Shown here: one piece after another, positions 41,710-50,512 of the stretch
Numbering within the stretch: the stretch's first letter is position 1
Layout: each line of letters starts with the position of its first letter
Source of the DNA: Streptomyces sp. NBC_01428
GTDB taxonomy: Bacteria; Actinomycetota; Actinomycetes; Streptomycetales; Streptomycetaceae
Length of the DNA: 64,000 nt
Direction of reading: 5' to 3'
Assembly (NCBI RefSeq): GCF_036231965.1
Contig: NZ_CP109499.1
Span: forward strand, 1,922,001 to 1,986,000
The notes under the pieces: generated by a model
Told to the model about the DNA's origin: nothing
Databases searched by the model: none
Seen by the model: the letters and a program-made list of their open reading frames with translations, nothing else
Program-made: the position numbers and the translations under genes

Positions 41710-41735
41710 CAATAGTTGTCGACGTCAATAGTTGT
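41710..41735. promoter_or_regulatory. Direct-repeat operator between SDR and MarR genes
   Basis: CAATAGTTGT occurs twice, at 41710-41719 and 41726-41735, with starts 16 bp apart, in the 94-bp divergent spacer. The sequence is AT-rich against a 72% GC background. The adjacent MarR-type protein is the likely binder and would control both promoters. Confidence 0.55.
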
Positions 41736-41755
41736 TGAAGCCCGTTCCGTGCGGC

Positions 41756-42310
41756 ATGCTGGTGCCGCACGTCCGAACCGCCCCGCCGGGGCCCGGCCCC
41801 AGGGAGTCCGTCATCGCACGCCAGCAGCGAGCCACCGACCAGGCAGCAGCCCCCGTCCGGATCGACGCGCGGGAGCCGTGGATGCGCGGACTCCACGCGG
41901 ACACCGGCTACCTGCTCTACCGGCTCGGCCTGCGCTCCGGGCAGTTGTTCAACGCGTTCCTCCAGGAGTCGGGACTGCGACTGCGCCACTACGCGTTGTT
42001 GCGCTTCCTCGCCGGCTCGGAGGGCGCGCTGCAGCGGGAGTTGAGCACACGGCTCGGCTACGACCCGAGTGCGATCGTCGGGCTCGTCGACGACCTGGAG
42101 AGGCTCGGTTTCGCGGAGCGGCGCCCCTCCCCCGACGACCGGCGCAGCCGCGTCGTCGTGCTCACCGAGGACGGGCGCGCCTTCCTGCGCGACACGGACG
42201 AGGCGGGGCTGCGGGTGACGAACGACCTGCTGGAGCCCCTGGGCACCGCCGAGCGCGCGACCCTGCACGTGCTGCTGCAACGGATCGCGGACACCGAACT
42301 GAACGCATGA
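41756..42310 (+). CDS. MarR-family transcriptional regulator
   Basis: Winged-helix regulator of about 184 residues. The DNA-binding part is LQRELSTRLGYDPSAIVGLV and the wing is RRPSPDDRRSRVVVLTEDGR, both characteristic. The N-terminal 45 residues are poorly conserved in look; ATG 41756 and GTG 41762 are the nearest starts, and ATG 41882 would still keep most of the domain. It is divergent from the acyl-CoA operon and overlaps the IclR gene by ATGA. Confidence 0.82.
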   Translation: MLVPHVRTAPPGPGPRESVIARQQRATDQAAAPVRIDAREPWMRGLHADTGYLLYRLGLRSGQLFNAFLQESGLRLRHYALLRFLAGSEGALQRELSTRLGYDPSAIVGLVDDLERLGFAERRPSPDDRRSRVVVLTEDGRAFLRDTDEAGLRVTNDLLEPLGTAERATLHVLLQRIADTELNA

Positions 42311-43089
42311 CCGGCGGCCGGTCCGCGCCCGAGCGGCTCCTCGCCGTGCTCGCCGCCTTCGACCACGCCCATCCGGCGCTGTCGCTCACGGCGATCAGCC
42401 GGAGGGCCGGCCTCAGCCTCACCACCGCCCACCGGCTGGCGGCCGCCCTGACCGCGTGGGGCGCGTTGGAACGGGACGCGGACGGCGTCTACCACGTGGG
42501 GCTGCGGCTGTGGGAGACGGCGGCGCTCGCACCGCGCGGTCTGGCGCTGCGGCAGGTCGCCCTGCCGTACCTGGAGGACCTGTACGAAGCGACCCACGAG
42601 AACGTCCAGTTGGCGGTCCGCGACGGGGACGAGGTCGTCTACATCGAGTGGATCTCGGGGCGTTCGGCCGTCGGCGTCCGGATCCAGGTGGGCGCGCGCT
42701 GGCCCCTGCACGCGACCGGCGTCGGCCTCGCGCTGCTCGCCCACGAGGCCGCGGCGCTCCAGGACACCTACTGCGCGGGCCCGTTGACGGCGTTCACCGC
42801 GCACACGATCACCGACCCCGCCCTCCTGCGCCGCACCCTCGCCGACGTGCGCCGCACCGGCGTCGCGGTGAGCGCCCGTCAGGTCACGGACGACGCCCTG
42901 TCGGTGGCGGCTCCGGTCCACGGCCCGGCCGGAACGGTCGCCGCCGCCGTGTCGGTCGTGGTCCCGTACTCCGGCGCGCGCGTCCCGGCCCTGATACCGG
43001 CGGTGCGGCTGGCGGCCCGGGGGATCTCACGGGGACTGGGCTGGCGGCCGGAAGGCCCGGCGGGGACGGGGGGAGGGACGGGGACCTGA
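42307..43089 (+). CDS. IclR-family transcriptional regulator
   Basis: Regulator of 260 residues. An N-terminal winged helix (LTAISRRAGLSLTTAHRLAA) precedes the GAF-like effector domain (LEDLYEATHENVQLAVRDGD and HATGVGLALLAH). IclR proteins commonly control aromatic-acid and acyl-CoA degradation. It is translationally coupled to MarR (ATGA), so two regulators from different families are made from one transcript next to the pathway. The last dozen residues are Gly/Thr-rich. Confidence 0.85.
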   Translation: MTGGRSAPERLLAVLAAFDHAHPALSLTAISRRAGLSLTTAHRLAAALTAWGALERDADGVYHVGLRLWETAALAPRGLALRQVALPYLEDLYEATHENVQLAVRDGDEVVYIEWISGRSAVGVRIQVGARWPLHATGVGLALLAHEAAALQDTYCAGPLTAFTAHTITDPALLRRTLADVRRTGVAVSARQVTDDALSVAAPVHGPAGTVAAAVSVVVPYSGARVPALIPAVRLAARGISRGLGWRPEGPAGTGGGTGT

Positions 43090-43110
43090 TCCCGCAGGGG
43101 CCGCGTCTCG

Positions 43111-43743
43111 TCAGCCGCGTCGTACCGCGATCACGTTGTCCGTGACCGTCGCCGTCCGTCCCTCCGGGCCGGTGGCCGTGCGGCGGGGCGCCTCGGCCCG
43201 TTCGACGCGCCAGGTGTCGTCCAGGTGCAGGGACGCGACGACTTCGTCGGGCGTGGGGAAACGGATGTCCTGGCCGGCCTGCCAGGACCAGGGTGCCAGT
43301 GAGGCGTGCTCGATCACGATCAGCAGGCCACCGGGGGCCACCGCCCGGGCGGCCCGGCGGAGGACCTGGTCGCGGGAGATGGTGACCGGGGTGTGGAAGT
43401 AGGTGGCGGTGACCAGGTCGTGGGTTCCGTCGGGGAAGGTCTCGGCCAGATCGTGGCGGCGGAGCGTGACGCGGTCCGCCACGCCGGTGGCCGCGGCTCC
43501 CGCGGCCACCCGGTCCAGGGCGGTCTGTGACACGTCGACGGCCGTGACCTGCCAGCCGAGCCCCGCGAGCCACAGGGCGTCCCCGCCGTGCCCGCAGCCG
43601 AGGTCAAGTGCGGTGCCCGGCTCGGGCGCCAGGTCGCCGAGCAGGTCCGTCAGGACGACGTTGGGCCGGGTGCCCCACTGCGCGTCCATGCCGGCGTAGT
43701 GCTTCTCCCAGAAGGCTGCGGAGTCCGTGCTGCTGTCGTTCAT
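43111..43743 (-). CDS. Class I SAM-dependent methyltransferase
   Basis: Methyltransferase of 210 residues. Motif I is ALDLGCGHGGDALWLAGLGW, the acidic loop is VTAVDVSQTALD, and motif III-like segments follow (HDLAETFPDGTHDLV). Overall shape resembles TehB/thiopurine-type small-molecule methyltransferases. ATG 43743 follows GAAAGGA. It is divergent from the XRE-cupin regulator at 149 bp, which may control it. Substrate unknown. Confidence 0.8.
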   Translation of the reverse strand: MNDSSTDSAAFWEKHYAGMDAQWGTRPNVVLTDLLGDLAPEPGTALDLGCGHGGDALWLAGLGWQVTAVDVSQTALDRVAAGAAATGVADRVTLRRHDLAETFPDGTHDLVTATYFHTPVTISRDQVLRRAARAVAPGGLLIVIEHASLAPWSWQAGQDIRFPTPDEVVASLHLDDTWRVERAEAPRRTATGPEGRTATVTDNVIAVRRG

Positions 43744-43869
43744 GGGGTCCTTTCGGGCGTGGCCGGCGGGTGACGGCGCCTCGGGCTCCATCCCGGTCCG
43801 CGGGAGTCCTGGGCGACGTGCCGGCGAACCCGAGCATGCGAGCGGCGCTGCCGGAGTTGCAACCGGTCA

Positions 43870-43882
43870 TGCCGTTTCGGCA
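43870..43882. promoter_or_regulatory. Palindrome just upstream of the XRE-cupin gene
   Basis: TGCCG-TTT-CGGCA is a perfect inverted repeat ending 10 nt before ATG 43893. Its position suggests autoregulation by the XRE-cupin protein. It occupies the place of the ribosome site; no better Shine-Dalgarno is visible. Confidence 0.4.
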
Positions 43883-43892
43883 AGCTGCCGGT

Positions 43893-44465
43893 ATGGGCGC
43901 CTCGAAGAAGGACGTGCTGGACGCGGTCGGACCCCGTCTGCGGGAACTGCGGCGCCGACGCGGACTGACCCTCGCCGACGTGTCCGGGCGGTCGGGGATC
44001 AACGAGAGCACCCTGTCCCGTCTGGAGGGCGGCGCCCGCAGGCCGACCCTGGAGCTGCTGCTGCCGCTCGCCGAGATCTACGCGGTGCCGCTCGACGACC
44101 TCGTCGGCGCGCCCCGTACGGGTGACCCGCGTATCCACCTGAACCCGGTCACCCGCGACGGCATGACCTATGTGCCCCTCAGCCGGCCCGGCGGCGTCCA
44201 GGCCCACAAGCTGCTCATCCCGCCCCGGCCCGGCGTCGAGCCGGACCTGAAGACCCACGAGGGCTTCGAATGGGTCTACGTGCTCGCCGGCCGGCTCCGC
44301 CTCGTGCTCGGCGACCGGACCGCCGTTCTCACGGCGGGCGAGGCGGCCGAGTTCGACACGCGGGTGCCCCACTGGCTCGGCTCCGACGACGACCGGACCG
44401 TGGAACTCCTGGTTCTCTTCGGACACCAGGGAGAACGGGCCCATCTCAGGGCGCGTACCGGCTGA
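43893..44465 (+). CDS. XRE-family regulator with C-terminal cupin domain
   Basis: Regulator of 190 residues. The XRE helix-turn-helix is at residues 14-68 (LRELRRRRGLTLADVSGRSG) and a single cupin_2 barrel occupies about 100-185 (THEGFEWVYVLAGRLRLVLG and EFDTRVPHWLG). Such proteins sense small molecules through the cupin and often repress a neighbouring gene. Candidate targets are the divergent methyltransferase and itself. Confidence 0.85.
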   Translation: MGASKKDVLDAVGPRLRELRRRRGLTLADVSGRSGINESTLSRLEGGARRPTLELLLPLAEIYAVPLDDLVGAPRTGDPRIHLNPVTRDGMTYVPLSRPGGVQAHKLLIPPRPGVEPDLKTHEGFEWVYVLAGRLRLVLGDRTAVLTAGEAAEFDTRVPHWLGSDDDRTVELLVLFGHQGERAHLRARTG

Positions 44466-44489
44466 TGTCCGCCGCGGCGGGGTCAGCGG

Positions 44490-47192
44490 TCACCGGGGGG
44501 CGCCCAGCTCCGCCAGCAGCCGGCGGTCCCTCGGGGCGTCGGCCCGGTCGAGGCGGGTGGTCAGCAGCCGGCGGGCCGCCTCGCAGTGGCCCGCCGCCAC
44601 GAGGGCGTGGAACAGGGTCTCCTCCACGACCTCGCGCTGGGCCGCGCTGCCGCCGACGCGGGTGAGGACCGGGAGGAGGGCGGCCAGGCCCGCGGCGGCG
44701 TCGGCGAAGCGCTCCTCGACGAGGGCGGCGAGGGCCTCGCAGAGCGGGGCGACGACCGCCCGCTGCACCGGGTCGGCACCCGCGGCGTGGTCGCGGAGGC
44801 GGCGCAGCGCGGCGAGGTCCCCTGCGGCCGTGAGGGCGACCGCCGCGTGCAGGGCGGTGAAGGCCGTGGCCGGGCGCTCCACGTGCTCGGGGGCGACGCT
44901 GTCGAGCACGTCCGACGCCGCTGTCCGGCCCCGCCAGCTGTCACTGAGCCGGGCCCGCCACAGCAGGGACCCCGAGTCGACCAGCACGCGCACTCCGGTC
45001 ACCCGGCCCGGGGCCAGCTGGGCGGACCAGCGTCTGCGGACGGCTTCGGCGTCGTCCAGGGCGAGTTCGTGCAGGGCGATGTGCCAGGAGAAGTGGGCCC
45101 GGTGGACGGCTCCCCTGCCCCGGCCGGAGACCCAGGCGTCCAGCCAGTCGCGGCCCTTCGCGTGGGCGCCCGACTCGTAGTGGACGTGGGCCAGCGCGTG
45201 CACGGCGTGTCCGGCGGCGGGCTCGGCGGCGAGGGCGTGGTGGGCCAGCTCGGCCGCCTCCGCCCAGCGGCCCTGCTCCTGCCGCAGGAAGGCGAGCAGC
45301 GAGGCCGGGAACCAGTGCCCGTCGTAGGCGGGTGAGGCCTGTTCGACCAGCTTCAACGCGTAGGCGGTGTCGAGGTCGTTGATGCCGGAGAAGGCGATGG
45401 TGGGCACGGCTGCGGCGAGGGCCAGCGCGTCGGCGGGGTGGGCGGCGAGGTGGTCGAGCAGGGCGCCCGCGCCGGCGTCGGGGGTGTCGGCGCGCACCCG
45501 GCGGTCGACCACGTCGACGAAGGAGCGCTCGCGTTCGTCGGCCCGTTCCCGCGCGGCGCGGCGGGCGTCGGCCAGCGCTCTCGGTACGTCGACGTCGGCG
45601 CCGCCCTCGTGACCGAGCAGGGCGAGCGCGGCGTGTCCGAGGGCGAAGCCGGGGTCGAGCGCGACGGCGCGGCGGAAGGCGTCCGCGGCGCCCGACCTGA
45701 CCTTGAGGACCCGTTCGAGTCCGCTGCGGTGGGCGGCCGCCGCTGCGGCGTGGGTGGACAGCGGGAGTCCGTGGGAGTCGAGGGGACGGCGGCGGGCGGC
45801 TCGTCGCGGCGGGACGAGAAGGGTGAGCAACCGCTGTGCCAGGTCGGCCGCCTGGGCGCGGATCTCGGGGACCGCGGTGGTCTCCCAGAGTTCCCCGCGG
45901 CGTGGGGCGCCGAGGGTGAACAGGGCGGGTCCGGTCCGCCCCGACGCGTCGACGAGCCGCCCGTCACGGGTCGCGACGCCCAGGCCGAGAGGTCCGGGGA
46001 CCGCCGCCTCGGCGCCGAACAGGCAACGCCACAGCGGGTCTTCGGGACGCGGGCCCGGTCCGGTGCAGTCGATCACCCATCCGGCCTCGATGCAGGTGCC
46101 GTCGGAGAGGGTCACCAGGAGGGTGCCGTCGGGTTGTGCGGCCGTGCCGGTGATCCGGCCGGTGTGCAGGCGCAGCCGTCGGGCCGTTCGCGCCCGCTCC
46201 ACGGATTCGGCCGTCACCGGCGCCATGCGGTGGCGGTGGGTGTTCCACAGGGCGCCCTCGCGCTCCAGGAACGCGGCGCGCTCGCCGGGTGTGAGGCTGT
46301 GCCACAGGCGCGCGGTGTGCGGGCGCAGGCTGTCCAGGGCGGGCCGCCAGTCGCCGTGGGTGCGTACCGCACGGCCGATGTGGCGGTAGACGGTCCGGCG
46401 CAGCGCGGAGAGGGTGGGGGCGTCGAGGTCGTCGGGCGCGGCCATCGGCGCGGCGGGGCTCAGCGCGTGCGGCTGGGGCAGCAGTCCGGTGCGGGAGACG
46501 GCGTGCACGGTGCGGTCGGGCCGGTCGAGGGTGAGCGCCAGGTCGACCGCGGTGAGGCCGGTGCCGACGAGCAGGACGTCGGCCCGGGCGCCGGTGTTCC
46601 GGCGGGCGAGGATCTCGTCGAGGGCGCCCGGTGCCCAGGGGGCCCGGACGAAGCGCCCCGAGGCGCGGAGGCGGGGTGGGGCCCAGCCGGCGGTGGCGCC
46701 TGCCGGTCCGGTGGCGAGGACCACGCCGTCGGCCACCAGGCTTGTCCCGTCGGCGAGCCGGAGTTCCCGTCGGCCGTCGGAGGTTCGGGTGCAGGCCTCC
46801 GCCCTGGTCCGCAGTCGCTGTACGGCGACCGTGCCGTGGGCGTGGACGACGGCCCGCGCGAGGGTGTCGGCGAGGTAGGCGCCGTAGCGGTAGCGGGTGG
46901 CGAAGTCGGCCGGCCTGACGGTGGGTTCGCCGTGCCGGCACAGCCAGCGGGTGAAGTGGCCCGGGTCGTCGGGGTAGCAACTCATGTCACCCGCAGGCAC
47001 GTTGAGCCGGTGCCGGGGGTCGATGGTGGCGTACGCGGTGCCGCGTCCGGCCTCGGGGGCGGGATCGATCAGGACGAGGCGGAGGGGCGTCCGGCGGCGG
47101 GCCGCCCCCTCGCACAGCTGCACGGCGGTGAGGGTGCCGGCCGCGCCCGCCCCGACGATGGCCACGGTGGGTCGCTCACGGGCAGGACTCAC
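44490..47192 (-). CDS. Fusion of FAD/NAD(P)-binding oxidoreductase with TTC38-like TPR protein
   Basis: Single open frame of 900 residues. Residues 1-455 are an FAD/NAD(P)-binding protein (PF13454-like): AIVGAGAAGTLTAVQLCEGA, RLNVPAGDMSCYPDDP, LLVGTGLTAVDLALTLDRPD and VIDCTGPGP. From about residue 470 (DSHGLPLSTHAAAAAAHRSG) a full TTC38-like tetratricopeptide protein follows, with ALDPGFALGHAALALLG, INDLDTAYALKLVEQASPAY and HAVHALAHVHYESGAHAKGR. Both families normally exist as separate proteins. There is no stop or frame disturbance at the joint. GTG 47192 follows GGAGG at 5 nt. The reaction is unknown; the TPR half may bring a partner or substrate to the flavin domain. Confidence 0.75.
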   Translation of the reverse strand: MSPARERPTVAIVGAGAAGTLTAVQLCEGAARRRTPLRLVLIDPAPEAGRGTAYATIDPRHRLNVPAGDMSCYPDDPGHFTRWLCRHGEPTVRPADFATRYRYGAYLADTLARAVVHAHGTVAVQRLRTRAEACTRTSDGRRELRLADGTSLVADGVVLATGPAGATAGWAPPRLRASGRFVRAPWAPGALDEILARRNTGARADVLLVGTGLTAVDLALTLDRPDRTVHAVSRTGLLPQPHALSPAAPMAAPDDLDAPTLSALRRTVYRHIGRAVRTHGDWRPALDSLRPHTARLWHSLTPGERAAFLEREGALWNTHRHRMAPVTAESVERARTARRLRLHTGRITGTAAQPDGTLLVTLSDGTCIEAGWVIDCTGPGPRPEDPLWRCLFGAEAAVPGPLGLGVATRDGRLVDASGRTGPALFTLGAPRRGELWETTAVPEIRAQAADLAQRLLTLLVPPRRAARRRPLDSHGLPLSTHAAAAAAHRSGLERVLKVRSGAADAFRRAVALDPGFALGHAALALLGHEGGADVDVPRALADARRAARERADERERSFVDVVDRRVRADTPDAGAGALLDHLAAHPADALALAAAVPTIAFSGINDLDTAYALKLVEQASPAYDGHWFPASLLAFLRQEQGRWAEAAELAHHALAAEPAAGHAVHALAHVHYESGAHAKGRDWLDAWVSGRGRGAVHRAHFSWHIALHELALDDAEAVRRRWSAQLAPGRVTGVRVLVDSGSLLWRARLSDSWRGRTAASDVLDSVAPEHVERPATAFTALHAAVALTAAGDLAALRRLRDHAAGADPVQRAVVAPLCEALAALVEERFADAAAGLAALLPVLTRVGGSAAQREVVEETLFHALVAAGHCEAARRLLTTRLDRADAPRDRRLLAELGAPR

Positions 47193-47265
47193 GGATACCT
47201 CCGGCGGGTGGGTGCGGATCCGACAGGTGGAACTCCTCCGTCTCCCCCGTCGGCCGGAGCCGCCG

Positions 47266-47297
47266 GAAAGGCCCCCGGAGAGAAAGAGGGGGCTTTC
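47266..47297. promoter_or_regulatory. Inverted repeat in the divergent spacer
   Basis: GAAAG-G-CCCCC (47266-47276) pairs with GGGGGCTTTC (47288-47297) except for one bulged G. It lies between two divergent genes, so it is either an operator or a leader hairpin. Confidence 0.3.
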
Positions 47298-47497
47298 ACC
47301 GGAGACACAGGACTCCGTTCGGCGCTTCCTACTCTGTTCACCGACGGGGGCGGCCCGACACCGTGGATTCCGGACGTCTGTGCGGGAGTCCTCACAGGAA
47401 TCTCAGGTGAGGGACGCCGAATTCAAAGAATCGACCCATGAATGTCGCACAAGATGCCTCGGAGGCAAGGGGGAGCAGAATCGAGGAAAGGCGTTCC

Positions 47498-48793
47498 GTG
47501 GAGGTCCCCGAGATATCCGTCCGGCCCGAGTCCGTGCCGGAGACCGCAGGACGGCACCCGCGCCGGAGCGGGCGTCCCGCCTGGTCACGCCGCGGGGTGC
47601 TCACCGCGCTCGGCGCGGCCGTACCGGCCCTCGCCCTGACAGGATGCGGCTCGTCCGCCGGCGCGGCGGGGGGAACCGGCGCGACGGCGACCGGCGGCGC
47701 GACAGCCGGTTCAGGGGCAACGCCCCAGGTCAGGACGCCGACCGTCACCGTCACCCCGGCCGACGGCACGAAGAAGGCCGCGTTCACCAGCCCGGTCGGG
47801 ATAGCCGTGACGGACGGCACCCTGTCGACGGTCGTGGTGTCCGGCAACGACGGTTCCCTGCTGGCCGGATCCTTCGACGCGGGCCGTACCCGATGGACCT
47901 CCACGAGGCATCCGTACTCGGGCACCAAATACACGGTCACGGCGAAGACGGACGACGGTTCGGAACACACCACGAGCTTCGTCACGAAGTCCCCGGGCGA
48001 GACCTTCGTGGGCCGGTTCACGCCGGAGGCGAATTCCACCTCGGGTGTCGGCATGCCGGTGTCGATCGCCTTCACGCACGCCGTGGCGGACCGGGCGGCC
48101 GTCGAGAAGGCCATCACCGTCACGGCGGAGCCGGCGGTCGAGATCGTCGGCCACTGGTTCGGGAACACCCGGCTCGACTTCCGGCCCCGGGAGTACTGGG
48201 CCGCCGGCACGAAGATCACGCTGAGCCTGCGGCTGAAGGACGTCGAGGGCGCGGACGGCGTCTACGGCGTCCAGTCGAAGGACGTCACCTTCCGCATCGG
48301 CCGCCGCCAGGTGAGCACCGTGGATCTCGCGAAGGACACGATGACGGTCGAGCGGGACGGCACGGCCGTCGCGAGCTACCCGGTCACCGGCGGCGACACG
48401 GACCACACCACCTGGTCCGGGATCATGGTGATCAGCGAGCGGCTGCGGCAGACCCGGATGGAGTCCTCGACCGTGGGCCTCGGCGACGAGTACGACATCG
48501 CGGATGTGCCGCACGCCCAGCGCCTGACCACGTCCGGCACGTTCATCCACGGCAACTACTGGGCCGCGTCCTCGGTCTTCGGGAGCGGCAACACCAGCCA
48601 CGGCTGCATCGGCCTGCGCGACGCCAAGGGCGGGGCGGACCGTTCCGTACCGGGTCACCGGTTCTACGACAGCTCGATGCTCGGGGACGTGGTGGTGGTC
48701 GTGAACTCCGGCGAACGGACCGTCGAGGCGTCGAACGGCCTCAACGGCTGGAACCTGTCCTGGGCGGACTGGAAGACCGGCAGCGCCCTGTGA
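47498..48793 (+). CDS. L,D-transpeptidase (YkuD) lipoprotein with Tat-type signal
   Basis: Cell-wall cross-linking enzyme of about 431 residues making 3-3 peptide bridges. The signal contains twin arginines (SRRGVLTALG) and a lipobox LALTGC, so it is probably Tat-exported and lipid-anchored. Two Ig-like domains (about 65-280) precede the YkuD domain, whose active site is HGNYW followed by GNTSHGCIGLRD with the catalytic Cys. GTG 47498 has a good ribosome site (GGAAAGG, 6 nt); ATG 47438 would add 20 residues with a weak one. Mycobacterial Ldt proteins share this domain order. Confidence 0.88.
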   Translation: MEVPEISVRPESVPETAGRHPRRSGRPAWSRRGVLTALGAAVPALALTGCGSSAGAAGGTGATATGGATAGSGATPQVRTPTVTVTPADGTKKAAFTSPVGIAVTDGTLSTVVVSGNDGSLLAGSFDAGRTRWTSTRHPYSGTKYTVTAKTDDGSEHTTSFVTKSPGETFVGRFTPEANSTSGVGMPVSIAFTHAVADRAAVEKAITVTAEPAVEIVGHWFGNTRLDFRPREYWAAGTKITLSLRLKDVEGADGVYGVQSKDVTFRIGRRQVSTVDLAKDTMTVERDGTAVASYPVTGGDTDHTTWSGIMVISERLRQTRMESSTVGLGDEYDIADVPHAQRLTTSGTFIHGNYWAASSVFGSGNTSHGCIGLRDAKGGADRSVPGHRFYDSSMLGDVVVVVNSGERTVEASNGLNGWNLSWADWKTGSAL

Positions 48794-48805
48794 CGGTGGC
48801 GCCGA

Positions 48806-48839
48806 GGGGCGGGTGCCGACGCGGCACACCGCCCGCCCC
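48806..48839 (+). terminator. Terminator after the L,D-transpeptidase gene
   Basis: GGGGCGGG (48806-48813) pairs with CCCGCCCC (48832-48839), and an inner TGCC/GGCA stem extends the hairpin, starting 12 bp after the stop codon. Confidence 0.6.
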
Positions 48840-48951
48840 GGCCCCGTGACTCCTTCTTTCACGGCGTGAACTCCCGTACGACGCAAGGAGTTTCTCGGCT
48901 TCACCTCTTGACGGCCGGAGTGACAGAGAGCACATTGGCCGCGCACCTGCT

Positions 48952-48987
48952 GTGAGAGCGCTCTCACGAGCCATGGGAGCGCTCTCA
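48952..48987 (+). promoter_or_regulatory. Tandem CebR-like operators upstream of the GH16 gene
   Basis: A perfect 16-bp palindrome GTGAGAGCGCTCTCAC (48952-48967) and a second box TGGGAGCGCTCTCA (48974-48987) have centres 21 bp apart, two helical turns. Both match the LacI-family CebR box TGGGAGCGCTCCCA at nearly every position. CebR represses beta-glucan and cellulose genes until cellobiose or cellotriose binds. Confidence 0.7.
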
Positions 48988-49030
48988 CGACCACCCGCGC
49001 ACCCCACACTCCGTACCCGAAGAGGCACCC

Positions 49031-50434
49031 ATGAGTGAAACTTCCGGCACACCCGTCAGACGCGGCTCCCTCCGGCGTGTACTCATCGCCGTGTTCAGCA
49101 CGCTGAGTCTGGCCGCGGCCGCCGCGACGGCCGCCACCCTCCCCGCGAACGCGTCCGCCCCCACTCCCCCCTCCGGCTGGTCCCAGGTCTTCCTCGACGA
49201 CTTCAACGGCACGGCCGGAACCGGCGTCAACACCGCCAACTGGCAGTACGACACGGGCACCAGTTACCCGGGCGGCGCCGCCAACTGGGGCACGGGCGAG
49301 GTCGAGACCATGACCTCCAGCACCAACAACGTCGCCCTGGACGGCAGCGGCAACCTGCTGATCACCCCGCGCCGTGACGCATCCGGCAACTGGACCTCGG
49401 GCCGCATCGAGACCAAGCGCACCGACTTCCAGCCCCCCGCCGGGGGCAAACTGCGCGTCGAGTCGCGGATCCAGATGCCGAACGTGACCGGTGCCGCCGC
49501 CAAGGGCTACTGGCCCGCGTTCTGGGCACTCGGCGCGCCGTACCGCGGCAACTACCAGAACTGGCCGAGCGTCGGCGAGCTGGACATCATGGAGAACGTC
49601 CAGGGCCTCAACACCGAGTGGGCCACGATGCACTGCGGCACCAACCCGGGCGGCCCGTGCAACGAGACGTCCGGCATCGGCGGCAACACCCCGTGCGCGG
49701 GCAGCACATGCCAGGCCGGCTTCCACACGTACGCCATGGAGTGGGACCGGTCGACGAGCCCCGAGGAGATCCGCTTCTACCTTGACGGCGTCAACTTCCA
49801 CACGGTGAAGGCGAACCAGGTCGACGCGACCACCTGGGCGAACGCCACCAACCACGGCTACTTCGTGATCCTGAACGTGGCGATGGGCGGCGGCTTCCCC
49901 GACGCGTTCGGCGGCGGTCCGGACAGCGGCACGGTGCCGGGCCACCCGATGGTCGTCGACTACGTCCAGGTCCTCCAGTCGGCCGGCGGCGGTGGCGGGA
50001 CCACCCCGCCGCCCACCGGCAACCGTGACGCCTACGGCGCGATCCAGGCCGAGTCGTACGACGGGCAGGCGGGCGTCGGCACCGAGACCACCACCGACAC
50101 CGGCGGCGGCCAGAACATCAGCTCCCTCGCGAACGGCGACTACGCGCTCTACAAGGGCGTCAACTTCGGTTCCACGGCGGCCCGGCAGTTCTACGGGCGG
50201 GTCGCGAGCGGCGCGGGCGGCAGTGTCAGCGGCCTCGTCGAGGTGCGTCTCGACAGCCGGACCGCGACGCCCGTCGGCAGCTTCGCGCTCGGCAACACCG
50301 GTGGCTGGCAGTCCTGGCGGACCGTACCGGCGAACATCAGCTCCGTCACCGGGACGCACGACGTCTATCTGACCTTCACCAGCGGCCAGCCGGCCGACTT
50401 CGTGAACGTCAACTGGTTCGACTTCGGTCACTGA
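49031..50434 (+). CDS. Secreted GH16 endo-beta-1,3-glucanase with C-terminal CBM6
   Basis: Extracellular laminarinase-type enzyme of 467 residues. A long signal peptide ends near NASA (residue 42). The GH16 catalytic domain (about 47-315) contains the nucleophile-acid signature GELDIMENVQG (Glu-x-Asp-x-x-Glu). A Gly-rich linker (SAGGGGGTTPPPTG) leads to a CBM6/35 domain from about 332 (AYGAIQAESYDGQAG) to the end. ATG follows AGAGG at 5 nt. It releases laminari-oligosaccharides from fungal or plant beta-glucan. Confidence 0.88.
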   Translation: MSETSGTPVRRGSLRRVLIAVFSTLSLAAAAATAATLPANASAPTPPSGWSQVFLDDFNGTAGTGVNTANWQYDTGTSYPGGAANWGTGEVETMTSSTNNVALDGSGNLLITPRRDASGNWTSGRIETKRTDFQPPAGGKLRVESRIQMPNVTGAAAKGYWPAFWALGAPYRGNYQNWPSVGELDIMENVQGLNTEWATMHCGTNPGGPCNETSGIGGNTPCAGSTCQAGFHTYAMEWDRSTSPEEIRFYLDGVNFHTVKANQVDATTWANATNHGYFVILNVAMGGGFPDAFGGGPDSGTVPGHPMVVDYVQVLQSAGGGGGTTPPPTGNRDAYGAIQAESYDGQAGVGTETTTDTGGGQNISSLANGDYALYKGVNFGSTAARQFYGRVASGAGGSVSGLVEVRLDSRTATPVGSFALGNTGGWQSWRTVPANISSVTGTHDVYLTFTSGQPADFVNVNWFDFGH

Positions 50435-50484
50435 GCCGCGGCTCCCCGCGGGGAGCGGTGACCGACGGCCGGACGGCCGGACGG

Positions 50485-50512
50485 GAGGGGCGGACCACAC
50501 GGTCCGCCCCTC
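50485..50512. terminator. Bidirectional terminator between GH16 and AraC genes
   Basis: GAGGGGCGGACC (50485-50496) and GGTCCGCCCCTC (50501-50512) are perfect 12-bp arms with a 4-nt ACAC loop. The hairpin touches the AraC stop codon and lies 51 bp after the GH16 stop. Confidence 0.75.
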
